Shown piece by piece: positions 1 through 9,377 of a stretch of 33,565 nucleotides of DNA (position 1 is its first letter; the number at the start of each line of letters is the position of its first letter). The stretch is from a virus. The notes under the pieces are model-generated. The model worked only from the letters and a program-made list of their open reading frames with translations. It was not told where the DNA came from and did no database searches. Location of the stretch: positions 1-33,565 of the IMG/VR virus record IMGVR_UViG_3300042691_014702; one strand, written 5' to 3'. Both the position numbers and the translations under genes were made by a program.

Positions 1-511
1 TTAATGGATTTTCTTGTGCAGCTTTTCGCCTTGCACGTTCCATGTCAGCCACATTCATGTCGCGGACGTACTTAATTTCACCTGCACTAATGTCTGGTAA
101 AAACTGACGCCCGGTTACAAGTTTGCGACCATCTTCAACTTTATTGCCTTGTGTTACCTTTAACTTTTTTGCTTCAAGTAATCTGCGAGATATTAAGTTA
201 GATCCCTTTTGATACTCTTTTAACGATATATGACCTTTGTCATAAGCTGTCCGTAAATCACCGTCATCTTCCTTGATACCTTCCCGCTTCCATCTATCGG
301 TTGATAACTTTGAAATAATGTCTGGATATTTTTCGGTGCGGAATCTTTTTCGCTCAAGCTCATTTTCCTCATCGTACTTTGCTTGAAAAAATTCACCTAA
401 ATTGCGAGCGTTTTTTGTAGTAAGCTTCGGTGAAAGCTCACCCATATCTACCGCTTGACGAAAATAACCAGTTTTATTCTTAGTTTTCGATGTTACAGGT
501 GGTTTACGCAT
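1..511 (-). CDS. Hypothetical charged protein, C-terminus cut by window edge
   Basis: An open frame starts at the ATG at 511 and runs leftward without a stop to the window edge, giving at least 170 residues. The visible part begins MRKPPVTSKTKNK and is rich in Lys, Arg, Glu and Asp, with long predicted helices and no membrane segment or recognisable catalytic motif. It starts 15 bases after the stop of the 575-aa gene and is the last visible gene of the leftward virion block, so a structural or ejected-protein role is an inference from position only. The TTA at bases 1-3 is out of frame and is not its stop. I do not recognise the family. Confidence 0.75.
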   Translation of the reverse strand, partial: MRKPPVTSKTKNKTGYFRQAVDMGELSPKLTTKNARNLGEFFQAKYDEENELERKRFRTEKYPDIISKLSTDRWKREGIKEDDGDLRTAYDKGHISLKEYQKGSNLISRRLLEAKKLKVTQGNKVEDGRKLVTGRQFLPDISAGEIKYVRDMNVADMERARRKAAQENPL

Positions 512-525
512 ACGTTATTATCTCA

Positions 526-2253
526 CTATTCCATTGCATCAAGCCAACGAGTCAGATTTAAATTTTCCTCAACCTGTTTTGGAGTTAGTGGAACCCTGCC
601 TCTAGGTTGATGAAGATAATTAGTCTTTACAAAATCTCTTGCTTGCGCGGTCGCATTTGCATGAATTCCAAATAACTTATTGTTTCTTGCTTGCAGACCC
701 TCAAGTGAAGTCACTGGGCCACTACGTACGGTGTTAAACTTTGCCTCGGCAAGAACTGCACGTTTTTGATAGAAGGCTCTAGCTGCTTGGGTAGAAATAC
801 CAGACAGGTTTACATTAGGTATTGCTGTAAGTATTTGATCAAGTTTAACCTCGCCAGTGTCTAACTTTGTAACAATAGATTTGTCATTAGCAATGCCTTC
901 AAATACCTGATCGCGAGTGTATCGCTCTTCTTCCAGTAAGTCCTTGGGAGTCAATCCAGCTGGAGTTACCTTATTTGTGGCTGTTAACTTTGCTCGCTCA
1001 CCTGCTGCCTTCTCCTCATATTTAGTTGTGAGATCTTTAAATAATTGATCACGCAATTCTTTAAGGTCGGCTATTTGAGTTTCCAGTGATGATCGACGTT
1101 GTCTACGTCCCTCAGTAATCTGCGCTAACGTTGATTCATCTGGTTTTAAAAATGGTTGCAACGCAGAAGTTAAACGTAATCTTTGCTGTGGATCTAGATT
1201 TTTCCAGAAATCTGTCTTATTTGTTATATTGCCAGCTTCATCTATGGCAACAGGCCACAATGCTTTATCTGGGCCAATAACAGATTTTAATGTTTCTTCT
1301 GGATCAATGTATCTACCTTGTCCTACTAACAAACCGCCTCTTAAAGCTTCTTGTACTTGAGGCATGTTTACCTCAAGAAATTTCTGTGCATTAAGACCAA
1401 TGTTCTCAGGGTCTTTTACAGATGCGTATTTTAAGGTGCGAACCTTGCCGTTGATATCAACATATTGCCTTGTACCCTCTGTTAACGTTGGCATGTCGTA
1501 CATTGAGACGCCTAGATTTCCTAGTCCGTACTTGTTAATTGCACCCGTAATTGCTTCTATGTCTTCACTAGTAGGTGGTGGTAGTGGATATTTATCATCT
1601 CGTTTTACAGTTGTAGTTTGCTTTGGTAACTGCGTGGTGTCTGTAACTACATTGCCGCTAGTACCAGTACCAGTAACACCTGCACCAGTACCAGTTACAC
1701 CTGCACCGGCACCAGTTACTTGTGTCGGTTTTCCAAATTGACTAAATCTAGTGATGTATTTAGTAGGATCTTTCAATCCCGGTATTGACTGTAATCGACC
1801 TTGTAATCGAGCTGGTAATTGCTCAAGTGATCCATTAACTTGATCTAGTTGGCCAAGCAATAATGCTCGTCCGGGACCACGCTGAGATAAAATTTGCGCC
1901 TGTAATGTCGTCTGTTGACTTAGTAACTTTGCACGTTCGTCTTCTAAAGAAGCAGTAACAGCATCTGCATCAATATCAGGTTTACCTAAAGCAGTAGTAA
2001 CTTCTAATTCACGTACAGGGGCAAGACGCGCGAACTCAGCATCCTCGCGTTTCCTTCGTTCGGCTGCAGCAGCTGCCTCATCAGCTGCAAATCCAACCTG
2101 TTGTTTTTGCAATCCAAACGCACGATCAGCATCAAACTGTTGTTGCTTCTGCTGGAGAAATTGCTCACGTTGTTGATTACGTTGTTCTTGTCCTTGTTGT
2201 AACGATTGCAGAAAACCTAATAATGCCGATGCACCTGCTTGACTTGCTTTCAT
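526..2253 (-). CDS. Hypothetical virion protein with Q-rich coiled coil (575 aa)
   Basis: The N-terminus (about residues 10-75) is a Gln/Glu/Arg-rich segment of the QQREQFLQQKQQQF type that should form a coiled coil. A second helical part follows at about 80-165. Residues about 178-200 are a Gly/Thr/Val linker of imperfect repeats (GAGVTGTG). The remaining 370 residues are mixed alpha/beta with further charged helices at about 380-425. A ribosome site AAGGG lies 9 bases before the ATG. It follows the Q/N-rich 251-aa gene by 11 bases at the distal end of the tail module. Long coiled-coil proteins in this place are often ejected with the DNA or form the internal core, but no homologue is recognised, so that role is inferred. 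Confidence 0.8.
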   Translation of the reverse strand: MKASQAGASALLGFLQSLQQGQEQRNQQREQFLQQKQQQFDADRAFGLQKQQVGFAADEAAAAAERRKREDAEFARLAPVRELEVTTALGKPDIDADAVTASLEDERAKLLSQQTTLQAQILSQRGPGRALLLGQLDQVNGSLEQLPARLQGRLQSIPGLKDPTKYITRFSQFGKPTQVTGAGAGVTGTGAGVTGTGTSGNVVTDTTQLPKQTTTVKRDDKYPLPPPTSEDIEAITGAINKYGLGNLGVSMYDMPTLTEGTRQYVDINGKVRTLKYASVKDPENIGLNAQKFLEVNMPQVQEALRGGLLVGQGRYIDPEETLKSVIGPDKALWPVAIDEAGNITNKTDFWKNLDPQQRLRLTSALQPFLKPDESTLAQITEGRRQRRSSLETQIADLKELRDQLFKDLTTKYEEKAAGERAKLTATNKVTPAGLTPKDLLEEERYTRDQVFEGIANDKSIVTKLDTGEVKLDQILTAIPNVNLSGISTQAARAFYQKRAVLAEAKFNTVRSGPVTSLEGLQARNNKLFGIHANATAQARDFVKTNYLHQPRGRVPLTPKQVEENLNLTRWLDAME

Positions 2254-2264
2254 GCTATTAGCCC

Positions 2265-3020
2265 TTAACTTCTATTAAAGTTTGGATCACGCATACGGAA
2301 ATTTGCTTCTTTTTGACGTAATCCAAAATCACGATCTGCATTGCGCTGATTAATGAATTGACCACCTAATGCACCAAACTGACTTGCAATTTGATTACGT
2401 TGGTTCTGCATTGCTGCATCAGATTCCATCTGTTGTTGGGCTTCACCCATATATTGATTGTATAGATTATTTGACATATTCGATGCAGTGCCGAATGATT
2501 GATTAGCAGTGTTTTGATAGTTACCTAAACCCATGCCAGCCAATCCAGTTGCCTCACGTAAACGCTCACCTTCTTTAGCAGCATAGTTGACAGCACCTTG
2601 AGATATAGCCTGTGATATAGGATTATTGTAGAAATTGTCCTGCATCATATTCCCGGTCATGCCAGCACCAAGGTTTAACTGATTACCCATTGAGTTATAA
2701 CGAGCTTGCGCTTGAGCTGCATTACTAGTAATGTTGCCCATCTGTGCTCCAGCTGACCTAAGCATTGCATTAGTTGCATCAGGATTACTAAGACGTTCCA
2801 TCTCATTTTGTAGACCACGAGAATACATTCCAGAAAATTTATCTGCTTGTGCTTGACTTCGTTGTCCCAATCCGTATTGTTGATTCTGAATGTTTTGATT
2901 AAACATACGTTGTTGAGACAATTGATCTTGATATGGATTTTTTTGTTTTCCAAATAAAGACCCGACCCCCTGACCAAGAAGAGTACTTCCTAAACCTATA
3001 GCATATGCTGGAATTGGCAT
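2265..3020 (-). CDS. Gly/Gln/Asn-rich virion protein, possible ejection protein (251 aa)
   Basis: The protein opens with a hydrophobic glycine-rich segment (residues 4-24, AYAIGLGSTLLGQGVGSLFG) that could insert in a membrane. A long Gln/Asn/Met/Ala-rich region with almost no Lys follows, probably mostly helical. A glycine zipper near the start plus a Q/N-rich helical body is a composition seen in phage DNA-pilot and ejection proteins; that comparison is by style, not by a recognised family signature. The start has an AGGGG site 8 bases upstream. It sits between the 147-aa and 575-aa genes with gaps of about 10 bases, clearly in the same transcript. Confidence 0.78.
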   Translation of the reverse strand: MPIPAYAIGLGSTLLGQGVGSLFGKQKNPYQDQLSQQRMFNQNIQNQQYGLGQRSQAQADKFSGMYSRGLQNEMERLSNPDATNAMLRSAGAQMGNITSNAAQAQARYNSMGNQLNLGAGMTGNMMQDNFYNNPISQAISQGAVNYAAKEGERLREATGLAGMGLGNYQNTANQSFGTASNMSNNLYNQYMGEAQQQMESDAAMQNQRNQIASQFGALGGQFINQRNADRDFGLRQKEANFRMRDPNFNRS

Positions 3021-3030
3021 TTCATTTCCC

Positions 3031-3474
3031 CTACTGTAAAACGTACCAGATACCTTGTCCTGATGAATCTACTTGCGCAACTAAAGTAACTGTTTCATAT
3101 TGAGCTACTGGCCATGCTTTTGCTGCAGCCCTACCAAGCGTATCGCCTGTTTGTACAGCAGCACTAACTTGATTTGCAGTACTATCTGTTTTGATTATAT
3201 GTATAAATTGCCCATTAGCATAATATGCTTTTGGTAATGTAACAATTATTGCTGCAGATGCCGCATTAGCACTCACTATTAATTGCCCAGTATCTGCATT
3301 TGCACTTGCATTTATAGATAATGGCGTAAAGTTTGCAGGAGTATATGGTGGAGCAAATGCTCCACGTGTCTGCACATTTGATGTAACAACTGCCTTGCTT
3401 TTTCCGGGACCAACAACACCACCAGTTAACGATGTAAATTGATCTGGAGTTGCTAATCCTCCGGGTAATGCCAT
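3031..3474 (-). CDS. Small beta-rich tail-associated protein (147 aa)
   Basis: This is a Thr/Ala/Ser/Val-rich protein with alternating hydrophobic residues typical of beta strands (IIVTLPKAYY, FIHIIKTD) and a C-terminal aromatic tail (GIWYVLQ). The pattern of a non-polar N-terminal arm with strand-rich C-terminal half resembles small tail-fibre, tail-knob or decoration proteins. It overlaps the stop of the nozzle-like gene by one base (TAATG at 3474) and has a strong GGAG site, so translation is likely coupled. No enzymatic motif is present. Function beyond a probable virion role is unknown. Confidence 0.8.
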   Translation of the reverse strand: MALPGGLATPDQFTSLTGGVVGPGKSKAVVTSNVQTRGAFAPPYTPANFTPLSINASANADTGQLIVSANAASAAIIVTLPKAYYANGQFIHIIKTDSTANQVSAAVQTGDTLGRAAAKAWPVAQYETVTLVAQVDSSGQGIWYVLQ

Positions 3475-6400
3475 TATCCTCTCCTTACTGCACTTTCAGT
3501 AGACATAACAGACAAAGCATGTATTTCTATTCTAGATGTAGCACTCGTCCCATATATTTCTACCTCTAACCATGTGCCACGTAATTCATTTGGCACTTGA
3601 CGAAATCCTACTGCTTTATCTTGATTTGCAAGTGTTGTGTATTGACCAGTAGTACTTATGCCTTTATTGTTCGACAGCTTCCAAGTAAAAGTTGTAATTG
3701 ACGGTACATAATAATGCACATTAACCTGATGTGGCCTATTTGTACCGTAATATGCAACCCCTTCCGCATAAGTTTGACCATAACGACGTGTTGTAATTTT
3801 CCAATCAATACCTTGCGTTGCACCTGCGTATGTTGGCCTGTCAGTAAAGCCTTCAAGTCTATATATTTGCCCATTAGATGCACCAACATACATATCTGCT
3901 ACATCATTAGTAGATGTACATGAAACAGCACTCGTTGCATACATCTGTGCACTACTGAATACTGGAAGCTTCCATTTTACCCAGCCAGTAGTTCTTGTGT
4001 CGTACAGATAAATAACCGTATTCTGATTTGCTGTTGATGCACCGGCAACTGGAGCGAATGCATACAATCTACGCTCATGTGCCAACATGATAATGTCACT
4101 ATATGCTGCTGCTCCAATATAATTTGCAGATCCAGTAGGTCCATAATCCATAGACCGTGGATTTAAAACTGCTTCAAGAGGAAGGCTTATTGGCTCTATC
4201 TTTGTGCCATTCATTACACTGATGCCAAAACTCGATACGTGTAATGCCTGACCAACTAAACTAGCAATACCTTTACTTGCCAGTAAACCAGCACCGGGTT
4301 CACGTATAAATTGCTGTGCTTGAAAAGAAGTTGGATCAAATCCCATAATTGGGACAATGCTGTTTTCGCGATATGCGATAAGTACAGCAGATGTATCACC
4401 ACCTGCTGCAACCATACCGTCAGCAACATATGACAATAGGTTAACAATCTTCTCGTTATCATCCTGTGAACCAATCGTCATAAATGCACCCTTGATTGCC
4501 ATAAAGGGATCTTGGACATCAGGGATATTTGTTGTGTATACGCCGTATTCGTTGTCTTTATTTAATGGCCATGTCGCATATAGCCCATTATCCTTTGATA
4601 CAAATAACCTCTGTTTGTGATTTGCAATAGTGCTTAAACCAGTTGGTAATTGATTTCTGCCAGTGTGATGAAACATCCCCGGCCTACCAATGTTTGTTGG
4701 AAACAATATATCTGTATCACGAACGTCATCGTAGATTGTGTAGGACGCAGTATTAGTTGACCATGTTACATCAAACGTTACAGCATCACTATTTACTAAC
4801 GTGCTAGTAGTGTAGTCGAATACTTTTGCGTTTTGCCCCGTATAAGATGCGCCTGTACCGATGTTTGTCGGTATCATCGCAATCAGTCGCGGCATACCAT
4901 CAGTAAATAACGTGTCGCATCTACGATAGATTAGTATGTAATCATAATCATAATTTGTTGTAGATGTTCGCAAACCAGTGTCAGTAAACGTTATACGCCC
5001 ACGACTATATGCTACGGATGACTCTATCTCAGGGCTAAACTCTGATGGCACTGTCTCTACACCCTCACCCGGAGGTGCAACAATGTTGTATGCAGATGTT
5101 GCTCTCCATGCAGCAGGAGCTGATTTCCATCTAGTGTAAAGGTATTTATACCTATTGTCTGGAGTCATACCTCCTTGGCGCACAACGTCACCAAGGCCAA
5201 TTAATACTGCGTCTACGGGTACATCTGGTATATCTTCGTCAAAACGTAGATAAATAGCAGTAACAGCATCACGACTCGTACCCGGTATGGGAAATAACTG
5301 AAACTCTAAAAATCGAGTTTGTGCGTTATATGCAGCTTGACCTGTCCAAACAATGGACCCAGCTTCTTGTATCCCAAGACTAATCGGCATAGCGACAGTT
5401 CTAATATTAGGGTGTAGCTCAGCACGTATACCAATGCCCCTATCATTAGATAAGTCTGGTGTTCCTGTAATAGCCAGCTTTATCAGTCTATTCTGTACAT
5501 ATCCGCCATATAAACCTTTTACGTTAGTGTTTATCTGAGCAGCTTTAAATCCAGCTAAACCTAGATCTGTAGTTGTTGCGTTGTCATTAGCACTAGAGAG
5601 GACGCTGTATAAATACACGCCATCAATTAATACGCCGGGATCATTGTCGCGTGACCACCCACTATTGCTTAATTGGATGCGTACCTTATCAAGAGTTCCT
5701 TCAAAATCACGGAAGTCTACAACATACTCAAATTGAACCCAGTCAGCTGTAGTTTGCTTAGGGGCTGCGTCTGCCACTGCTGTAAATTGCGCACCGTTAA
5801 TAACGCCAGTAGTGCTGTATCCAGTAACTGTAACGTTTAAGTATTGACCATTAAAAGGTTTAGCATCATCATAATTCATTAGGTTGAATGTCAACCTAAA
5901 TAATCCATTTACCTTAGCCGTACTACCATTTTGCGAATATGTAGGTAAGCCAGATATCTCTTGGATGATGTAATCTGTTGGCTTATCGATATGGACTATA
6001 TTTCCTGTAGTACGCCCATCAGCACCCTGTGAAACAGTACCTTTACTACCAGCCCACGGTAATGCATGAATTCTAACCAGCTGTCCTGAGCCTGTACCGA
6101 TCGATGGCGAGCCACCAATTGTGTTCCAGTTAGAACACGTAGTACCAGTAGCTGTACCAAAAAGAGGATTAAGAACACGGTTGTCAGATGGACTAGCACT
6201 TGAAAATGTTGCTTGCGCTGCACTGTCACCATACGTACCAGACGTGTACGTCTTAATTGCTTTTACAATCCCAACAGCATTTGGCTTTGTTGACGTAGGC
6301 CCATTCACCGTAGGTAAAGATGCAGCAATAGTGCCGTTAGTTCTAAATAATGAGAACGATGAGCCAGCCCCACCAACTCCATAAATGTATCGACCATATT

Positions 6401-6779
6401 GAGTCATACGAACAAGTTTCCCCGATGAGGGGAAACTAAATGACGCACCAGTCGTTTGGTCAGTTAATTCCGTTTCAGCAGCTGGAGCACCTGATGGGTC
6501 AGTAGCATATAACTTTCCATTTTTTGCATAAACTAACTTGCTGACTGTAGCCGAACTTTTCAAAGCTGTAAGTTCGTATACAGGATTAGCAATAAACGTA
6601 TTCATGATTCCGCGAAAACCATTCCTCAAGACGGGAGAGCTTCCATCAATCATCATGTTTTCAATATTTTGCGCGTAACCATCTTTCAACTTATTTGGCT
6701 GTGTTCGAGTATCCATGCCAATCCATGTAACATCACCTAATATATATGATTGCTGATTGTTCATTGCTTTGATTGCCAT
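3474..6779 (-). CDS. Large tail protein, candidate tail nozzle/hub (1101 aa)
   Basis: The largest tail gene in the window. The N-terminus has a pattern (Q-N-I-E-N-M..DG..V.RNGFRG) like the opening of podovirus nozzle and DNA-stabilisation proteins of the T7 gp12 and P22 gp10 type, where an 'all proteins named, then R-x-G' loop precedes a beta-propeller. The rest is almost entirely beta, with repeated blade-like segments (for example LVYAKNGKLYATD near residue 65, LFVSKDNGLYATWP near 720 and DMYVGASNGQIYRLEG near 1000). The role as the tube or nozzle below the adaptor ring is inferred from this pattern and from gene order. I start it at the ATG at 6779, which overlaps the upstream stop as TAATG and has GGGG 8 bases before it; an ATG 9 bases further upstream is in frame but badly spaced. 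Confidence 0.85.
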   Translation of the reverse strand: MAIKAMNNQQSYILGDVTWIGMDTRTQPNKLKDGYAQNIENMMIDGSSPVLRNGFRGIMNTFIANPVYELTALKSSATVSKLVYAKNGKLYATDPSGAPAAETELTDQTTGASFSFPSSGKLVRMTQYGRYIYGVGGAGSSFSLFRTNGTIAASLPTVNGPTSTKPNAVGIVKAIKTYTSGTYGDSAAQATFSSASPSDNRVLNPLFGTATGTTCSNWNTIGGSPSIGTGSGQLVRIHALPWAGSKGTVSQGADGRTTGNIVHIDKPTDYIIQEISGLPTYSQNGSTAKVNGLFRLTFNLMNYDDAKPFNGQYLNVTVTGYSTTGVINGAQFTAVADAAPKQTTADWVQFEYVVDFRDFEGTLDKVRIQLSNSGWSRDNDPGVLIDGVYLYSVLSSANDNATTTDLGLAGFKAAQINTNVKGLYGGYVQNRLIKLAITGTPDLSNDRGIGIRAELHPNIRTVAMPISLGIQEAGSIVWTGQAAYNAQTRFLEFQLFPIPGTSRDAVTAIYLRFDEDIPDVPVDAVLIGLGDVVRQGGMTPDNRYKYLYTRWKSAPAAWRATSAYNIVAPPGEGVETVPSEFSPEIESSVAYSRGRITFTDTGLRTSTTNYDYDYILIYRRCDTLFTDGMPRLIAMIPTNIGTGASYTGQNAKVFDYTTSTLVNSDAVTFDVTWSTNTASYTIYDDVRDTDILFPTNIGRPGMFHHTGRNQLPTGLSTIANHKQRLFVSKDNGLYATWPLNKDNEYGVYTTNIPDVQDPFMAIKGAFMTIGSQDDNEKIVNLLSYVADGMVAAGGDTSAVLIAYRENSIVPIMGFDPTSFQAQQFIREPGAGLLASKGIASLVGQALHVSSFGISVMNGTKIEPISLPLEAVLNPRSMDYGPTGSANYIGAAAYSDIIMLAHERRLYAFAPVAGASTANQNTVIYLYDTRTTGWVKWKLPVFSSAQMYATSAVSCTSTNDVADMYVGASNGQIYRLEGFTDRPTYAGATQGIDWKITTRRYGQTYAEGVAYYGTNRPHQVNVHYYVPSITTFTWKLSNNKGISTTGQYTTLANQDKAVGFRQVPNELRGTWLEVEIYGTSATSRIEIHALSVMSTESAVRRG

Positions 6780-7465
6780 TACATACACCCCATTCGCTTG
6801 TAAGTTTTTACAAGAGTTGCGTCTCTAGTACTTGTATCTACTTGATCACCAAGTAAGTCATTTACCGTATACCCACAGGCTAATGGCAATAGATTTAAAT
6901 AGTCTGGGCATTCACATAAATTAGGTTGTGTGCCATTTGCAACAAGATTTGCAATACCAATAATATTTGCAAATAACGGTACAGCTGGAGTAGTTGGAGA
7001 AATTGCAAACGCTAAAATATTTGCTGTGCCAGATATAGAAGCAGTTCTTACAAATGATAATTCAGCAGTTAGATTTGCATTACCAATAATATTGCTAAAT
7101 AAAAGCGTAGGACTTACTACAGTACCTGTAGAGCTAAGTGAACCTGTGCCAACTATAGATGACTGCAGTTGCGTAGATCGCAAAGCTGTTAAGTTTGCAA
7201 TGCCAGTAATTGACGCTGAACCGGGACTTACTACAGATGCAACAGAAGTAAGATTAGCAATACCAGTTAACGATGCACTGCGTTGAATTGCTGGTTGGGC
7301 GTTAAGTGTAGCAATACCAGTAAGCGATGCACTACGTTGAACAGCAGGTTGTGCATTAAGCGTACCAATACCATTAAGGCTTGCTGATGCATTTGTAACT
7401 CCAACTGAGGGTGCAGCAAGCCTTGCAGCAATAAATGCTACTGTTATGTAACCAGCAAATGCCAT
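6779..7465 (-). CDS. Tandem-repeat beta protein, fibre-like (228 aa)
   Basis: Residues about 24-165 consist of tandem imperfect repeats of roughly 16-22 residues with the core SASLTGIATLNAQ and variants such as SASITGIANLTA and FSNIIGNANLTA. Two adjacent 18-residue copies are also near-identical in DNA (about 7270-7370). Such short repeats with periodic Gly and small hydrophobics suggest a beta-helix or beta-solenoid. The C-terminal 55 residues are different: they carry CECPDYLNLLPLACGY, with three cysteines close together, and a charged helical end. The protein lies between the 154-aa tail protein and the nozzle-like gene and overlaps the latter by one base. No good ribosome site is visible. 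Function as a tail or fibre component is inferred. Confidence 0.82.
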   Translation of the reverse strand: MAFAGYITVAFIAARLAAPSVGVTNASASLNGIGTLNAQPAVQRSASLTGIATLNAQPAIQRSASLTGIANLTSVASVVSPGSASITGIANLTALRSTQLQSSIVGTGSLSSTGTVVSPTLLFSNIIGNANLTAELSFVRTASISGTANILAFAISPTTPAVPLFANIIGIANLVANGTQPNLCECPDYLNLLPLACGYTVNDLLGDQVDTSTRDATLVKTYKRMGCM

Positions 7466-7469
7466 TTAA

Positions 7470-7934
7470 TTAGTCAAGCGATACAGAAATTGCACCAGCT
7501 GCAAACGTAATGGATTGACCTGCTGTAAGAGTTACTGATCCTCCAGTTAAATCTCCATAGTAAATTCCAAAAGTTTCAAGTGATGATCCTACGGTTGAAC
7601 TTGTACAAATAGCAATACCGACAATACCTGTATGTGTTGCTGTAGCAGTAAATGTAATTGCTTGTGCATTGACTAATGGTGCTCCATTAGCTGAAGCTAC
7701 GTTAGTACCAGCTCCAGTTGAAAATTGCTGTCCAGCCGTACCACTAAATGCTGGTCTTCCAGTTCCTGTATAGCTACCACCTGCTGCTAATTCAGCAATA
7801 GTTCCATCGTTTGTACTGTTAGTCAGGAATGCTAAGAATAAAGCGGTTCCGCCTTTAGCTGTAAAACCAGCTCCGCGTAAGGTCGAATTTAATACTTCAG
7901 ACTCTAAAGTGTTTGTGAAAGCTGTATTTGCCAT
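7470..7934 (-). CDS. Small beta-rich tail protein (154 aa)
   Basis: The protein begins MANTAFTNTLESEVLNSTLRG, a short amphipathic helix, and continues as a Thr/Gly/Ala-rich beta domain (GTALFLAFLTN, AITFTATATHTG, SVTLTAGQSITFAAG). This helix-then-strands layout matches a family of small phage structural proteins common in environmental phages and usually annotated only as hypothetical or tail-fibre related. AGGTG lies 7 bases upstream of the ATG. It sits two bases after the 479-aa fibre-like gene and four before the repeat protein, in the receptor-binding part of the operon. Confidence 0.83.
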   Translation of the reverse strand: MANTAFTNTLESEVLNSTLRGAGFTAKGGTALFLAFLTNSTNDGTIAELAAGGSYTGTGRPAFSGTAGQQFSTGAGTNVASANGAPLVNAQAITFTATATHTGIVGIAICTSSTVGSSLETFGIYYGDLTGGSVTLTAGQSITFAAGAISVSLD

Positions 7935-7936
7935 AA

Positions 7937-9376
7937 CTACGCACCTACCTTTACAATTGGATCTGCACTAGCATTTGTTGTAATTGGTTGCGACCAGATT
8001 ACTGTTGTATCCGCTTCATTGTACACATCAACTTGCGTACCGCCCGATGCATCTACCTTGTTGCGTAAAATGCGTAAGGCATTACGAACTGTTCTACCAT
8101 TAGATGTAGTTGACACTTCATTTCCAGAACTGTCAAGATTGCGTTTAAGAATAGCATCAGCTATTTCCTCAACCGCACTAGTAGCAAGTGCATTTGCATC
8201 AATAGCACCAGCTGCAAAATCTGCAGCTATGATCACTCCCGGTTGAAGTTCATGTACATCAGATGCAATATGGAATGAGCCAGTAATCGTAACTTCATTG
8301 GATGGCGATGTTGATCGTGTTCTTACAATCCTTGCACCAAACGAGTTGGCAGTTGCATATGATGCAAGTAATGCGTTCCACACGTCAGCAGCTACTGCAC
8401 CAGTTTCAATCCGTGCCTCTGATGGAGTTCCATCTGTAGCAAGGCGTATTGATATTGCACTGTTAGCAATTTTAGCAGCCGTAATTGCATCAGCAGCAAT
8501 AGCGTCGGCATCAATTGCTCCTGTTGCAATTTTAGCAGCGGTAATAGCATCGGCAGCGATTGATGTAGCCGTAATTACATTGGCGTTTATAGTACCGACA
8601 GTAACAGCAGAAGTAACAGAGTTAACGGAACCAGCAACATTACCGCCAACATTTCCAGTAACAGAACCAACAGCACCGGTGACAGAAGCAACAGAACCAT
8701 TTACGTTTCCACTAACAGTCGTTATTGTTCCCGCTGTAATGTTTGTTGGACTTGCTACTGAAGTGGGGAAAGATGCAGCAAGAAAACCTGTAGGCTGTGT
8801 ATAGGTAGGCATTGGCATGCCTGTAACACCAACACTATTCCATTGAGTGGCATTAGCAAGTGCTACGCCGGATGTTACTGAAAGCTGAGCCGTACCAGTG
8901 CCACTCGTAATTAATGCACCGGCATTACCCTGTGCAATGCTAGGTAGTGCAGTAAGCCCAAAACGAACAGTGTCCATCAAGTCAATTGCAACAATTTGAT
9001 ACTCAACAAATACAGGTGCTACTCCAGTACATTGAATGCTAATTAACAGTTGGGAAGAGTTAGCAACAGCAAATCTAGCATCAGCAATATGTATTTCATA
9101 TACACCCGGAAAGTTCGTAGCATCGACTTCACGGAATCGACACTTACCTGCTGTTGGCGCAGCAAATGTACCAAGCGTAGTAATTGTTTCTACATTTGTT
9201 GCAGCACTTGTGTATGTAGTTGCCGTAGCCTCAAGATCAGCAATAGTAGAAATAATTAAGCCACTCGATGTGCTAGTTAATGCAGTTTTACCTGCACCTG
9301 TAGTAGAGGCAGAATCCTGTAAAAACACCCGTAAGATGTTACTTGTTGCACCTCGTTTAAGTATTTCTTTTGCCAT
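7937..9376 (-). CDS. Tail-fibre-like protein with collagen-style repeats (479 aa)
   Basis: Residues 1-130 form a conserved-looking beta domain (LKRGATSNILRVFLQDS, CRFREVDATNFPGVYEIHI) that is widespread in phage fibre and virion proteins. From about residue 195 the chain becomes low complexity: an NVNGSVASVTGAVGSVTGNV stretch, then tandem ADAITAAKIATGAID units around 275-320, a pattern typical of extended trimeric phage fibres. The C-terminal 100 residues are again globular and include a charged segment (EEIADAILKRNLDSSGNE). GAGAGG precedes the ATG. The role in receptor contact is inferred from composition and position. Confidence 0.85.
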   Translation of the reverse strand: MAKEILKRGATSNILRVFLQDSASTTGAGKTALTSTSSGLIISTIADLEATATTYTSAATNVETITTLGTFAAPTAGKCRFREVDATNFPGVYEIHIADARFAVANSSQLLISIQCTGVAPVFVEYQIVAIDLMDTVRFGLTALPSIAQGNAGALITSGTGTAQLSVTSGVALANATQWNSVGVTGMPMPTYTQPTGFLAASFPTSVASPTNITAGTITTVSGNVNGSVASVTGAVGSVTGNVGGNVAGSVNSVTSAVTVGTINANVITATSIAADAITAAKIATGAIDADAIAADAITAAKIANSAISIRLATDGTPSEARIETGAVAADVWNALLASYATANSFGARIVRTRSTSPSNEVTITGSFHIASDVHELQPGVIIAADFAAGAIDANALATSAVEEIADAILKRNLDSSGNEVSTTSNGRTVRNALRILRNKVDASGGTQVDVYNEADTTVIWSQPITTNASADPIVKVGA

Positions 9377-9377
9377 G

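Noticed and set aside
2675-2977. Second leftward frame inside the 251-aa gene.
   Set aside because: The Q/N-rich gene in the main frame has start, ribosome site and composition of its neighbours; this frame gives no domain.
8298-8804. 168-codon rightward open frame opposite the fibre-like gene.
   Set aside because: It mirrors the low-complexity repeats of the 479-aa fibre-like protein and has no ribosome site.
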